Shown in pieces: positions 46,924 to 55,527 of a stretch of 64,000 bases of DNA. The notes beneath the pieces are model-generated. The model was given only the letters and a program-made list of their open reading frames with translations, did no database searches and was not told where the DNA came from. Positions within the stretch are counted from its first letter, which is position 1. Each line of letters opens with the position of its first letter. Source of the stretch: Flavobacteriaceae bacterium LYZ1037 (lineage in GTDB: Bacteria > Bacteroidota > Bacteroidia > Flavobacteriales > Flavobacteriaceae); assembly GCA_003144015.1 (NCBI GenBank), contig QFWS01000005.1, positions 62,001 through 126,000 of the forward strand, given 5' to 3'. Position numbers and translations under genes: made by a program.

Positions 46924-48813
46924 TTAACCTTTTAACCAAGCTTTACGTAAAGATAATTGAGCTTCGGTAGCATTTGGATTTGATACTAAAGTTTTTCCAA
47001 TGGTATAAGAAGTTTCAACAGTTGTTTCTATAACAACTTCTTTTCCATCTCTATCTAAAACCATTGTAATTTCTTTTCCAGGTTGCCACATCATCACTTT
47101 TTGAAAAACAGAATTTGCAGTCATCATAGTCACTTCTTCACCATCTACAGATTTAACAACATCGTTAGGCAGTACCCCGTTATCATGCCAAAAACTATTT
47201 TGAGCTACTAATCCATTAAAATGAATGGTCCCTTTTTCTTGATTCGCTCCAAAGATTAAAGCGCCATCATTTTGAATATAATTGGTTTCCACTTTGCTTT
47301 CACCAATTTCCAATCCAACTTTAGCAAAAAACTCATTATAATTAATCGGCACATCTCCAACAACATGAGTTTGCAAGAATTCACCAACAGAAGGATAAGT
47401 CATGTCTGTAATTTCATCAATCAAATTATCATCCACAAAGGGCTTGTCTTTACCATATTTCGAAGACAATTGCTTCATTAGAGAAAGAATACCTCTATTC
47501 CCATTACTTTCTTCACGTAATAAAATATCGATGCACATGCCAATTAATGCTCCTTTTTGATACACGTTGTAATATTGACTAGCATAAGGCTCATCTAACA
47601 CGTTTTCACTCATAATAGTAAAACTCATAGTGTCATTCATTCCTGAAGCCGATTGAATTTTTCCTAATATTTTATTATAAAATTCTTGTTCTGAAATTAA
47701 ATCTTGATCGACTTGAAACAACGTAGCAAAATATTCAGTCACACCTTCATACATCCATAAATGCTTAGAAAAAGTAGGATTGTTATAATCGAAATAATGT
47801 ACGTCTTCAGAATGCACGCTTAAAGGGGTTACAATATGAAAAAACTCATGTGAAACCACATCTACCATACTTTCAGCAAGTGCTGCATCTGGAATAGCTT
47901 CTGGCATAACTACAACGGTAGATGTATGGTGTTCTAACGCACCAAATCCTTTAGGAGAATCTGCATCACCACGAGATAAGTATAAATAAATATCGTAACG
48001 AGGTGTGCTGTTAATGTCTCCTAAATAAGCTTTTTGAGCTTGCATCATGGTTTTCATTGTTTCTCCAATTTGTTTTGCAGTATGTGTTTGATTTGGAGAA
48101 TACACACTTAACACCACTTTAATACCTCCAACCTCAAATGTTTCAACATCAAGGTTTCCATACATCATTGGGTTGTCTGTAATATCGAAATATCTAGGAG
48201 CAAAATAACTAGTTGTTATTGATTTTCCATCTTCGCTAGTTTTTTCAGCTACATTTTGTAAAGCAGAAGTTCTAACAAAATCTGAAGGAGCAGTAACATC
48301 TAATTTGTATTGATTATTTTTTAAAGAATCGAAATACCCAATAAATCCGTGTAAGTTCAACACGTAATTATCTGGTTCTATATTTGTTCCAGCTGGAGAA
48401 AACGGTGTGTCTCCACCAATACCTCCAGAAGTTTCAACATCAAAGGTATCGTTTACATTATAAGTAATGTAATCTAAATTAGTAGCACCACTAACCGTCC
48501 AAGTGTTAGTATCGACTTTGTTTGCAGCTATTTCAATACCTTCATAATTATATGCTTTAAAATCATCTACATACTTTCCAAAATCACTTACAGAATATGT
48601 TCCTTGTACTACTTTTGGCAATCTATAAGTAACAGTTTCAACGGTAAATCTTCCTGGATTAATAACAACAGGAACTTGGTCGTTAGTCACTTTAGTTAAA
48701 TCTATTGATGTCTCAATAGGTGTACTTACTGCAAGATCTGCAGATGTTTTTGTGGATGAACCACAAGCAACAAGTAAAAAACTGATGCTAAAAATGGTTA
48801 ATAATTTTTTCAT
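46924..48813 (-). CDS. M61-like metallopeptidase lipoprotein with C-terminal PDZ-like domain
   Basis: Protein of 629 residues from ATG 48813. The start eight codons earlier is TTG within an AT-rich leader and would place charged residues before the signal, so I prefer the ATG. Signal and lipobox LLVACGSS put cysteine 17 at the lipid anchor. The zinc site is HEFFH (322-326) in VVSHEFFHIVTPLSVHSED, then a helical region; residues about 480-600 look like a PDZ domain (NGLVAQNSFWHDNGVLPNDVVKSVDGEEV). M61 enzymes act on peptide N termini. It is a single gene facing the S10 peptidase gene. Confidence 0.82.
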   Translation of the reverse strand: MKKLLTIFSISFLLVACGSSTKTSADLAVSTPIETSIDLTKVTNDQVPVVINPGRFTVETVTYRLPKVVQGTYSVSDFGKYVDDFKAYNYEGIEIAANKVDTNTWTVSGATNLDYITYNVNDTFDVETSGGIGGDTPFSPAGTNIEPDNYVLNLHGFIGYFDSLKNNQYKLDVTAPSDFVRTSALQNVAEKTSEDGKSITTSYFAPRYFDITDNPMMYGNLDVETFEVGGIKVVLSVYSPNQTHTAKQIGETMKTMMQAQKAYLGDINSTPRYDIYLYLSRGDADSPKGFGALEHHTSTVVVMPEAIPDAALAESMVDVVSHEFFHIVTPLSVHSEDVHYFDYNNPTFSKHLWMYEGVTEYFATLFQVDQDLISEQEFYNKILGKIQSASGMNDTMSFTIMSENVLDEPYASQYYNVYQKGALIGMCIDILLREESNGNRGILSLMKQLSSKYGKDKPFVDDNLIDEITDMTYPSVGEFLQTHVVGDVPINYNEFFAKVGLEIGESKVETNYIQNDGALIFGANQEKGTIHFNGLVAQNSFWHDNGVLPNDVVKSVDGEEVTMMTANSVFQKVMMWQPGKEITMVLDRDGKEVVIETTVETSYTIGKTLVSNPNATEAQLSLRKAWLKG

Positions 48814-48885
48814 TTTATTGGTTTTTATAATTGTCAAATTTGACGTTCAAAAATACAATGTGTTACACATATAAACCTTAACTTT

Positions 48886-48913
48886 TTGTTAAAAAGAGAT
48901 ATTGTTATATTCG
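48886..48913 (+). promoter_or_regulatory. Promoter of the glycosyltransferase gene
   Basis: TTG (48886-48888), 17 bases, then TATATTCG (48906-48913), one mismatch to TAnnTTTG. The ATG at 48918 is only 4 bases beyond the box, so the transcript would be nearly leaderless or the start site lies slightly later. Confidence 0.4.
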
Positions 48914-48917
48914 CTTT

Positions 48918-49925
48918 ATGCAAAAACCATTAATAAGCATCTTAACTCCTTGTAAAAACGCAGCAAATTTTCTCCCTGAATGTCTAGAATCTATTCAGAA
49001 ACAATCCTATACAAATTGGGAATTGCTTATTATAGATGATGGTTCTACTGATGAAAGTTATCAAATAATTCAAGACTTCGCACAACAAGATAAACGCATT
49101 AAACTCTTTAAAAATAAGGGTAATGGTATTATTGAAGCACTGAGATTTGCTTTCAGCAAAAGTTCGGGGGCTTATATTACCAGAATGGATAGTGATGATA
49201 TCATGTCTCAAAATAAATTAGACGTTTTGTTGAGTAAATTATTATTTAACGGAAAAAACCATATTGCTACTGGCTTGGTTTCTTATTTTAGTGAAGAAGG
49301 CATTAGCGATGGTTACAAAAGTTATGAAACATGGTTAAACCAATTAACACGTAACGGAACAAATTATTCTGAAATTTATAAAGAATGTGTCATTCCATCC
49401 CCTTGCTGGATGATACATAAAGACGATTTATTAGCATGTGATGCATTTAATCCAGATGATTATCCTGAAGATTACGATTTGACATTTCGATTCTATAAAC
49501 ACCAATTAAAAGTAATTCCTTGCAATCAAGTGATACATTTTTGGAGAGATTACAGTACCCGAACTTCTAGAACTCATAAACATTATGCACAAAATTATTT
49601 TCTAGAAATTAAACTGAAATATTTTCTAGAAATAGATTATAATACTTCCAGGCCTTTAGTAGTTTGGGGAGCAGGTTTTAAAGGAAAATCTATAGCTAAA
49701 TTGTTAATTGAAAAGCGTGTAGATTTTATCTGGATTTGCAATAACCAAAAGAAAATTGGAAAACACATTTACAATCATGAACTCTTTGATGTTACTTCTC
49801 TTAACGACATAAAACAAGCGCAATGCGTTATTACCGTTGCAAACAAAGAATCGAAACATAACATAAAAACCTTTCTTAAAAGTCATAACAAACGAGCTAT
49901 GGAAGATTACTTTTTCTTCTGTTAA
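48918..49925 (+). CDS. Family 2 glycosyltransferase with C-terminal Rossmann-like domain
   Basis: GT-A glycosyltransferase of 335 residues. The N-terminal half has ISILTPCKNAANFLPECLESI at 6-26, DDGSTDESY near 40, and the donor-site DxD in RMDSDD near 94. Residues about 245-335 form a separate domain beginning PLVVWGAGFKGKSIAKLLIEKR, a nucleotide-binding-like GxGxxG element (GAGFKGKS), not usual in GT2 enzymes. The transferase probably adds a sugar to a surface glycan or lipid carrier at the inner membrane. It precedes the BatA gene by 90 bases. Confidence 0.85.
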   Translation: MQKPLISILTPCKNAANFLPECLESIQKQSYTNWELLIIDDGSTDESYQIIQDFAQQDKRIKLFKNKGNGIIEALRFAFSKSSGAYITRMDSDDIMSQNKLDVLLSKLLFNGKNHIATGLVSYFSEEGISDGYKSYETWLNQLTRNGTNYSEIYKECVIPSPCWMIHKDDLLACDAFNPDDYPEDYDLTFRFYKHQLKVIPCNQVIHFWRDYSTRTSRTHKHYAQNYFLEIKLKYFLEIDYNTSRPLVVWGAGFKGKSIAKLLIEKRVDFIWICNNQKKIGKHIYNHELFDVTSLNDIKQAQCVITVANKESKHNIKTFLKSHNKRAMEDYFFFC

Positions 49926-49990
49926 GTATAAAATCTATACAGAAAAAATTTAATTTGTTGTTAAAAGGTTTTCTATTTCAGAGTAAACAC

Positions 49991-49998
49991 TATTTTTG
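49991..49998 (+). promoter_or_regulatory. TAnnTTTG box before the BatA-like gene
   Basis: TATTTTTG lies 17 bases before ATG 50016. There is a TTG pair at 49955-49960 but 30 bases upstream, so only the -7 half is convincing. Confidence 0.4.
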
Positions 49999-50015
49999 TA
50001 AATAAACTAAAAGGA

Positions 50016-51938
50016 ATGCAGTTTAAACATCCCGAACTTCTTTACGCTTTATTTGCGCTGCTTATCCCAATTCTTATTCATTTATTTCAACTCAGAAAAT
50101 TTAAAAAGCAAGCCTTTACCAATGTAGCCTTTTTAAAGAAAGTCACATCTCAAACACGAAAAAGTTCTCAACTTAAAAAATGGCTAATTCTATGCACAAG
50201 GATGCTACTTCTAGCTGCTTTAATTATAGCGTTTGCACAACCTTTCACATCTAAAACAAACACTTTAAACACCAAGAAAGAAACGGTTATATATTTGGAC
50301 AATTCTTTTAGTATGCAAGCAAAAGGCGAGCAAGGAGAGTTGTTAAAACGAGCTGTTCAAGATGTTATGGATAATGTAGACGAAACAGAAACAGTGACTC
50401 TTTTCACCAACAACCAAACCTTTAAAAACACTACTATTGGAGGTATAAAAAATGAATTGCTCCAATTAGACTATACGCCTAATCAACTGAATTACGATGC
50501 TGTATTATTAAAAGCTAAAAACCTATTTAATAATTATTCAGGAAATTTAAAACAATTAGTTTTAATTTCAGATTTTCAATCTAAATCATCCAGATTTAAT
50601 CCTACAGTAGATTCTTTAATAACCATTCATGCTGTTCAATTAAAGCCTGTGAACACCAATAATCTGTCGATAGACAGCTTATATATTTCAAACAAAACAC
50701 CTTTAAACATAGAACTTACAGCTGTTATTACGAATCAGGGACCAGAACTTGAAAATCTATCAATTTCATTATTTAATAATAGTAATCTTCTGGCAAGAAC
50801 AGCTATCGATATTAGTGAAACTGCAACTACAAATTTCACTTTGAATACCGATGAAATAATTCTTGGAAAGCTTGTTATTGAGGATGTAAATTTGGTTTTT
50901 GATAATACCTTGTATTTTAACATCAACAAACCAAATAAAGCTAATGTTCTTGTTATTACTGAAACAAATGATGCTTATTTAAAACGAATTTTTGCAGAGA
51001 ACGAATTTCATTATACATCAGAAATTCTAGCTAAACTTAATTATAACGATATTGAAAATCAAAATTTGATTGTTTTAAACGAGTTAGAAAATATTCCTAA
51101 TTCTTTAACTACTGCTTTAAAAGTTTTTGCAGAAAATGGTGGTTATATTGTCATGATACCTTCAGAAGAAGGTGATTTACAATCGTATAATGATTTTTTA
51201 TCAACGTTAAACATGCGTTTTGAAAAACTTAATCCTTCAGAAAAAAGAATTACAACTATTAATTATTCGCATCCGCTATATAAAGATGTCTTTAATAAAC
51301 AAGTTTCCAATTTCCAGTATCCCAAGGTGAACAGTTATTATCCGATGCTTTCAACGCTTACAACAACTCCATTAAAATACGAAGACGGTAAAGCTTATTT
51401 AAGTAAAAGTGGACAGGTTTATGTGTTCTCAGCATCCTTAAAAACTGAAAATTCGAATTTTGTAAACTCTCCTTTAATAGTTCCTACCTTTTATAATATT
51501 GGAAAGCAAAGTTTAAAAACATCTGAATTATATTTTACAATTGGCGAAGAAAACAGGTTTGATGTTCCTATAACACTACAACAAGATGATATTTTAACTT
51601 TATCTTTAGGTGAAGAAAATCTCATTCCGCAACAACAATATTTTAATAACAAAGTACAGATTACAACGACTGAAACACCAAACATTGCAGGAACATATAA
51701 GGTAAACAATAAGTCTGAACTCATTGAACAAATTAGTTATAACTATAAAAGAGACGAAAGCATACTTCGGTATCAAGATTTATCTACCGCAAAAAACATC
51801 CATGTCTCGCAATCTGTTTCTAATTTGTTCGATACTTTAAAAAGTGACTCGAAAATTAACGAGCTATGGAAATGGTTTGTTATTTTTGCACTAGGCTTTT
51901 TAGCTATTGAAATGCTCATCTTAAAATATTTTAAATGA
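50016..51938 (+). CDS. BatA-like membrane protein with von Willebrand A-like domain
   Basis: Protein of 640 residues with the BatA N-terminal signature: membrane helix 8-24 (LYALFALLIPILIHLFQL), basic loop with FKKQAFTNVAFLKKV, helix 55-76. A VWA-like domain follows with the metal site DNSFSM (D95, S97, S99). The middle is repetitive beta-sandwich-like sequence, and a C-terminal helix (about 616-636, WKWFVIFALGFLAIEMLIL) anchors the end. These proteins belong to aerotolerance-type clusters in Bacteroidota. It overlaps the next gene by 4 bases (51935-51938), so the two are translationally coupled. Confidence 0.82.
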   Translation: MQFKHPELLYALFALLIPILIHLFQLRKFKKQAFTNVAFLKKVTSQTRKSSQLKKWLILCTRMLLLAALIIAFAQPFTSKTNTLNTKKETVIYLDNSFSMQAKGEQGELLKRAVQDVMDNVDETETVTLFTNNQTFKNTTIGGIKNELLQLDYTPNQLNYDAVLLKAKNLFNNYSGNLKQLVLISDFQSKSSRFNPTVDSLITIHAVQLKPVNTNNLSIDSLYISNKTPLNIELTAVITNQGPELENLSISLFNNSNLLARTAIDISETATTNFTLNTDEIILGKLVIEDVNLVFDNTLYFNINKPNKANVLVITETNDAYLKRIFAENEFHYTSEILAKLNYNDIENQNLIVLNELENIPNSLTTALKVFAENGGYIVMIPSEEGDLQSYNDFLSTLNMRFEKLNPSEKRITTINYSHPLYKDVFNKQVSNFQYPKVNSYYPMLSTLTTTPLKYEDGKAYLSKSGQVYVFSASLKTENSNFVNSPLIVPTFYNIGKQSLKTSELYFTIGEENRFDVPITLQQDDILTLSLGEENLIPQQQYFNNKVQITTTETPNIAGTYKVNNKSELIEQISYNYKRDESILRYQDLSTAKNIHVSQSVSNLFDTLKSDSKINELWKWFVIFALGFLAIEMLILKYFK

Positions 51939-53191
51939 ACGTACTCTTAAAATCTGCCACTATTATTGACACCAAAAGCGATTTTCATAATCAAACGGTC
52001 GATATTCTTATTGAAAATGGTGTGATTTCTCAAATTTCAAAACAAATAAAAAAAACTAATAACATTAAAGAGGTAGCTTTAGAGAATCTTCATGTATCTC
52101 AAGGTTGGTTCGATAGTAGTGTAAGTTTTGGAGAACCAGGTTACGAAGAAAGAGAGACCATTGAAAATGGTTTAAAAACAGCTGCACTTTCTGGATTTAC
52201 ATCTGTGGCTTTAAATCCTAATACCAATCCTGTAATCGATTGTAATCCGGATATATCTTTTATAAAAAACAAAGCAGAAAAACATGCTGTAAACCTCTAT
52301 CCTATTGGTGCTTTAACGAAAGAGAGTAAAGGAGTTGATTTAGCCGAATTATTTGATATGAAAACTGCTGGTGCTGTAGCTTTTGGCGATTATCAACAAC
52401 CTATAGAGAACCCTAATCTTTTGAAAATTGCTTTACAATATGCTAGTAATTTTGATGGTTTAATTTGTTCTTATCCACAAGAAAATAAGATTTCAGGAAA
52501 CGGAGTGATGAATGAAGAAGTTACAAGTACGTCTTTAGGTCTTAAAGGCTTAGCTAATATGGCTGAAGATTTACAAATAGCAAGAGATTTATTTTTATTA
52601 GAATATACAGATGGCAAACTTCATATTCCAACCATTTCTACAGCAAAATCTGTAGAATTAATTCGTGCAGCAAAACAGAAAAAACTCAATGTAAGTTGTA
52701 GTGTTGCTATACATAACCTTGTCTTAACTGATGAACACTTAACTAGTTTTGATACCAATTTTAAAGTATTACCTCCTTTAAGAACTCAAAAAGATATTGA
52801 TGGATTACTTGAAGGACTTAAAGATGGAACCATAGATATGGTAACTAGCGACCATAATCCTATTGACATCGAACACAAGAAAATAGAATTCGATTTTGCA
52901 AAGTTTGGCACCATTGGTTTAGAATCAGCTTTTGGAGCTTTAAACACCATTTTTAGCACAAAAAAAACTATTGAACTTTTAACCAAAGGGAAAGCAAGAT
53001 TTGGTATAGAATCTAAACCAATTACTATTGGAATTAAAGCAGATCTCAGCCTTTTTAATCCTAATAAAAACAGCAACTTTGGAGTTGAAAATATCAAGTC
53101 CACATCTAAAAACAGCATCTTTTTAAATAAAACCATGAAAGGAAACGTCTATGGTATTATTTCGAAAAATAAAATACTATTAAATTCATGA
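51935..53191 (+). CDS. Dihydroorotase-like protein, metal ligands replaced
   Basis: Amidohydrolase-fold protein of 418 residues clearly related to dihydroorotase (residues 58-69 align with GFIDIHVHLREPG, the C-terminal half keeps PPLRTQKDIDGLLEGLKDGTID and TSDHNP). The two zinc-binding histidines of HxH are serines here (S62, S64) and the substrate arginine is glycine (G66). The histidine normally before the TAKSVE segment is threonine (IPTISTAKSVE). Two of the conserved sites, the DHNP aspartate and histidine, remain. It is probably catalytically inactive and may serve as a partner of another protein, as known for inactive dihydroorotases of some bacteria. It overlaps the BatA and Tic20-like genes by 4 bases each. 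Confidence 0.8.
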   Translation: MNVLLKSATIIDTKSDFHNQTVDILIENGVISQISKQIKKTNNIKEVALENLHVSQGWFDSSVSFGEPGYEERETIENGLKTAALSGFTSVALNPNTNPVIDCNPDISFIKNKAEKHAVNLYPIGALTKESKGVDLAELFDMKTAGAVAFGDYQQPIENPNLLKIALQYASNFDGLICSYPQENKISGNGVMNEEVTSTSLGLKGLANMAEDLQIARDLFLLEYTDGKLHIPTISTAKSVELIRAAKQKKLNVSCSVAIHNLVLTDEHLTSFDTNFKVLPPLRTQKDIDGLLEGLKDGTIDMVTSDHNPIDIEHKKIEFDFAKFGTIGLESAFGALNTIFSTKKTIELLTKGKARFGIESKPITIGIKADLSLFNPNKNSNFGVENIKSTSKNSIFLNKTMKGNVYGIISKNKILLNS

Positions 53192-53514
53192 CAGATCAAA
53201 CCATCCAAGATGGCAAAACCTTAGCCATAATAAGCTATTTAACTTTTATAGGTTTAATAATTGCCATTATTATGAATCTTGAAAAAAAGAATCCATTTAC
53301 TTTTTTCCATGTTAGACAAATGTTAGGTTTAATTATTATGTTATTAGCATCAAACATTATTGAAGGATATGTAAACAGTTGGTTAGGAACATGTTTCTGG
53401 ATTATTACATTTGTTTGTTGGCTTTTTGGGTTGTTTTATGCAGCTAAAGGGGAAGCTAAACCAATTCCAATTATTGGCGAAAAATTCCAAGAATGGTTTA
53501 AAAATATTAATTAA
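53188..53514 (+). CDS. Small membrane protein of the DUF4870/Tic20-like type
   Basis: Protein of 108 residues with three hydrophobic spans (12-32, 42-60, 66-85) in the pattern SYLTFIGLIIAIIMNLEKKNPFTFFHVRQMLGLIIMLL, typical of DUF4870 proteins. The motif FFHVRQ between helices is a family mark. The start overlaps the dihydroorotase-like gene by 4 bases; the esterase gene begins 14 bases after its stop. Such proteins are often labelled import component or Tic20-like, without proof of transport. Confidence 0.75.
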   Translation: MTDQTIQDGKTLAIISYLTFIGLIIAIIMNLEKKNPFTFFHVRQMLGLIIMLLASNIIEGYVNSWLGTCFWIITFVCWLFGLFYAAKGEAKPIPIIGEKFQEWFKNIN

Positions 53515-53528
53515 AATATACGACAGAT

Positions 53529-54170
53529 TTGAGCTTATCATACATTACCAGACCTTCCACTTTAAATGAAAATGCACCTTTATTAATTATGTGTCATGGT
53601 TATGGAAGCGATGAAAACGATTTATTTTCTTTTGCATCCGAATTACCTGAAGAATTATTTATCATTTCTTTAAAAGCACCTTATCCCATGCAACCTTATG
53701 GTAATGCTTGGTATGCTATTAATTTTGATGCAGATCAAAACAAATGGAGTGATGATGAACAAGCTAAAACTTCAAGAGATTTAATTGCCAACTTTATTGA
53801 TGAAGCTTGCAATAAATATCCAGTAAATAAAGACAATGTCACCATTCTTGGGTTTAGTCAAGGTACCATTTTAAGCTATGCAGTAGCATTAACCTATCCA
53901 GAAAAAGTAAAACAAGTCATCGCTTTAAGTGGTTATATTAATGAGCAAATTATTCCTGAAAATTTAACCGATAAAGATTATTCGCATTTAAGTTTTTATT
54001 GTTCTCATGGAAACGTGGATCAAGTACTACCTGTAGAATGGGCTAGACAAGCACCTAAGTTTTTAGAAGCTTTAAACATTGAACATACTTATTCTGAGTT
54101 TCCTGTTGGCCATGGAGTGGCTCCACAGAATTTTTATGAATTTAGAAAATGGTTAATCGATAAACTTTAA
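53529..54170 (+). CDS. Alpha/beta-hydrolase, carboxylesterase/phospholipase type
   Basis: Serine esterase of 213 residues in the esterase/phospholipase family (abhydrolase_2). The oxyanion region HGYGSDENDLF is at 23-33; the catalytic triad is S110 in GFSQG, D164 in SHGNVDQVLP and H195 in PVGHGVAPQ. No signal peptide, so it acts in the cytoplasm on acyl esters, possibly protein thioesters. The start is TTG at 53529; the next methionine in frame is residue 20. It is the last gene of the 50016 set and ends one base before the convergent 54172 gene. Confidence 0.85.
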   Translation: MSLSYITRPSTLNENAPLLIMCHGYGSDENDLFSFASELPEELFIISLKAPYPMQPYGNAWYAINFDADQNKWSDDEQAKTSRDLIANFIDEACNKYPVNKDNVTILGFSQGTILSYAVALTYPEKVKQVIALSGYINEQIIPENLTDKDYSHLSFYCSHGNVDQVLPVEWARQAPKFLEALNIEHTYSEFPVGHGVAPQNFYEFRKWLIDKL

Positions 54171-54171
54171 C

Positions 54172-54675
54172 CTATTCTGTTGGGTATAAAAACGAGTCAA
54201 TTAATTTAAATTTTAACTGTTCGTCTTCAGTAATTTCATAAGCAATAAACAACTCTCCCCAATATTTGCCATCTGAGAAATTAGCAATAATCCATTTATG
54301 ATTTAACAAACGAATCGAGTTAATCAACATTTTACCACCTGTCATAGACGCATAAGGAATAAGTGGATGCTCCTCTCCTTTTAAAGCATTTAACTCGTAC
54401 AATTCATCTTTTATAAAAGGAATCAATTCTGTAACATTATAACCACGCTCTTCAAAATAAGAAAGAGCAGCTTCGGTTTGATCTAATTTAAATTCAGATA
54501 AGGTTAATACCTGATCCCTTAAATTTGAAATAGTGTCCTGGTATATTAGATATTTCTCTTGACTTCTTTCATATTTATCATCGTAAGATTCTATAATATT
54601 TTTTGAATTTACATATTGAAAAACAACAAGTAAAAGCGCGAAAATAAATAGATACATAAAAATTCTATTCTTCAT
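54172..54675 (-). CDS. Small membrane-anchored protein, uncharacterised
   Basis: Protein of 167 residues with an N-terminal hydrophobic helix (6-21, FMYLFIFALLLVVFQYV) and a mature part with a coiled-coil-prone segment at 27-60 and an alpha/beta domain (GGKMLINSIRLLNHKWIIANFSDGKYWGELFIAYEI) near 110-150. The helix could be an uncleaved anchor. I do not recognise a family. Its start codon shares one base with the stop of the MBL-fold gene upstream, so both are in one transcript. Confidence 0.65.
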   Translation of the reverse strand: MKNRIFMYLFIFALLLVVFQYVNSKNIIESYDDKYERSQEKYLIYQDTISNLRDQVLTLSEFKLDQTEAALSYFEERGYNVTELIPFIKDELYELNALKGEEHPLIPYASMTGGKMLINSIRLLNHKWIIANFSDGKYWGELFIAYEITEDEQLKFKLIDSFLYPTE

Positions 54676-55436
54676 TATATGGTAATTTGTAAGTTATCGT
54701 AAGCCAAAAAAACGTTTTCTGGCAATTTTTGTTGTACTTCGTCATGAAAACCTAATAAATGACTAATATGTGTTAAATAAGCTTTCTTAGGATTTACTTT
54801 GTTTATAAAACACAAGGCTTCTTCTAAATTGAAATGTGAAATATGAGGTGTCTCTCTCAACGCATTAATCACCAAAACATCTAAATCTTTAAGTTTTTCT
54901 ATCTCGGCATCTTCAATAGTTTTCATATCAGTTAAATAAGCAAATTTAGAAAATCTAAATCCAAAAACTTGCAAGTTATAATGTAAACCATCAATTGGTA
55001 CAACGTTTAAATTAGCAAGTTTAAAAGGCTTGTTTTGTATTTCATTAATCGAAACACTAGGAGCTCCTGGATACTTGTTTTCAATTTCAAAAATGTAATC
55101 AAAACGTTTCTTAAGTTCACCTATAACTCGTTTATGTGCATAAATAGGAATATCTCCTTGTCGAAAAAAATAAGGTCTAATATCATCCAAACCTGCAGTG
55201 TGGTCTGCATGTTCGTGTGTAAATAAAATACCATCCAGTTTGGCGCAAGCAGCTTTTAACATTTGTTGTCTAAAATCTGGACCACAATCTATAACATAAG
55301 CAAAATTATCCCATTCAATTAAAACAGAAACTCGCAACCTTTTATCTTTAAAATTTGTACTTAAACACACAGGATGAGAACTACCAATAACTGGTATTCC
55401 TTGAGATGTACCTGTGCCTAAAAATGTAATTTTCAA
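54675..55436 (-). CDS. MBL-fold metallohydrolase, PhnP/RNase Z-like
   Basis: Metallo-beta-lactamase-fold hydrolase of 253 residues. The first strand-loop TFLGTGTSQGIPV is at 3-15, with the zinc motif THEHADH near 75-81, a histidine near 150 in DGLHYNLQ, D170 in LTDMKT and a final histidine in THISHL near 224. The GTGTSQGIP opening and total length resemble the PhnP group, which open cyclic ribosyl phosphates; many paralogues act on other phosphodiesters. A half-matching promoter (CAAAAATA at 55454-55461 on the plus strand) precedes it on its strand. It is followed by an uncharacterised membrane-anchored gene. Confidence 0.82.
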   Translation of the reverse strand: MKITFLGTGTSQGIPVIGSSHPVCLSTNFKDKRLRVSVLIEWDNFAYVIDCGPDFRQQMLKAACAKLDGILFTHEHADHTAGLDDIRPYFFRQGDIPIYAHKRVIGELKKRFDYIFEIENKYPGAPSVSINEIQNKPFKLANLNVVPIDGLHYNLQVFGFRFSKFAYLTDMKTIEDAEIEKLKDLDVLVINALRETPHISHFNLEEALCFINKVNPKKAYLTHISHLLGFHDEVQQKLPENVFLAYDNLQITI

Positions 55437-55472
55437 TGAGATTTATTTTAAAACAAAAATAAGGTTATTTTT

Positions 55473-55501
55473 TTGTTTAACATGGTAATTTAATACCTTT
55501 G
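55473..55501 (+). promoter_or_regulatory. Promoter of the 483-residue protein gene
   Basis: TTG (55473-55475), 18 bases, then TACCTTTG (55494-55501): a full consensus match. It lies 26 bases before ATG 55528. Confidence 0.7.
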
Positions 55502-55527
55502 TGATTAAGAATTAATCCCAATTTACA

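Noticed and set aside
48814-48837. TTG start upstream of the M61-like gene
   Set aside because: It adds MTIIKTNK before a normal lipoprotein signal; ATG 48813 gives a standard signal.
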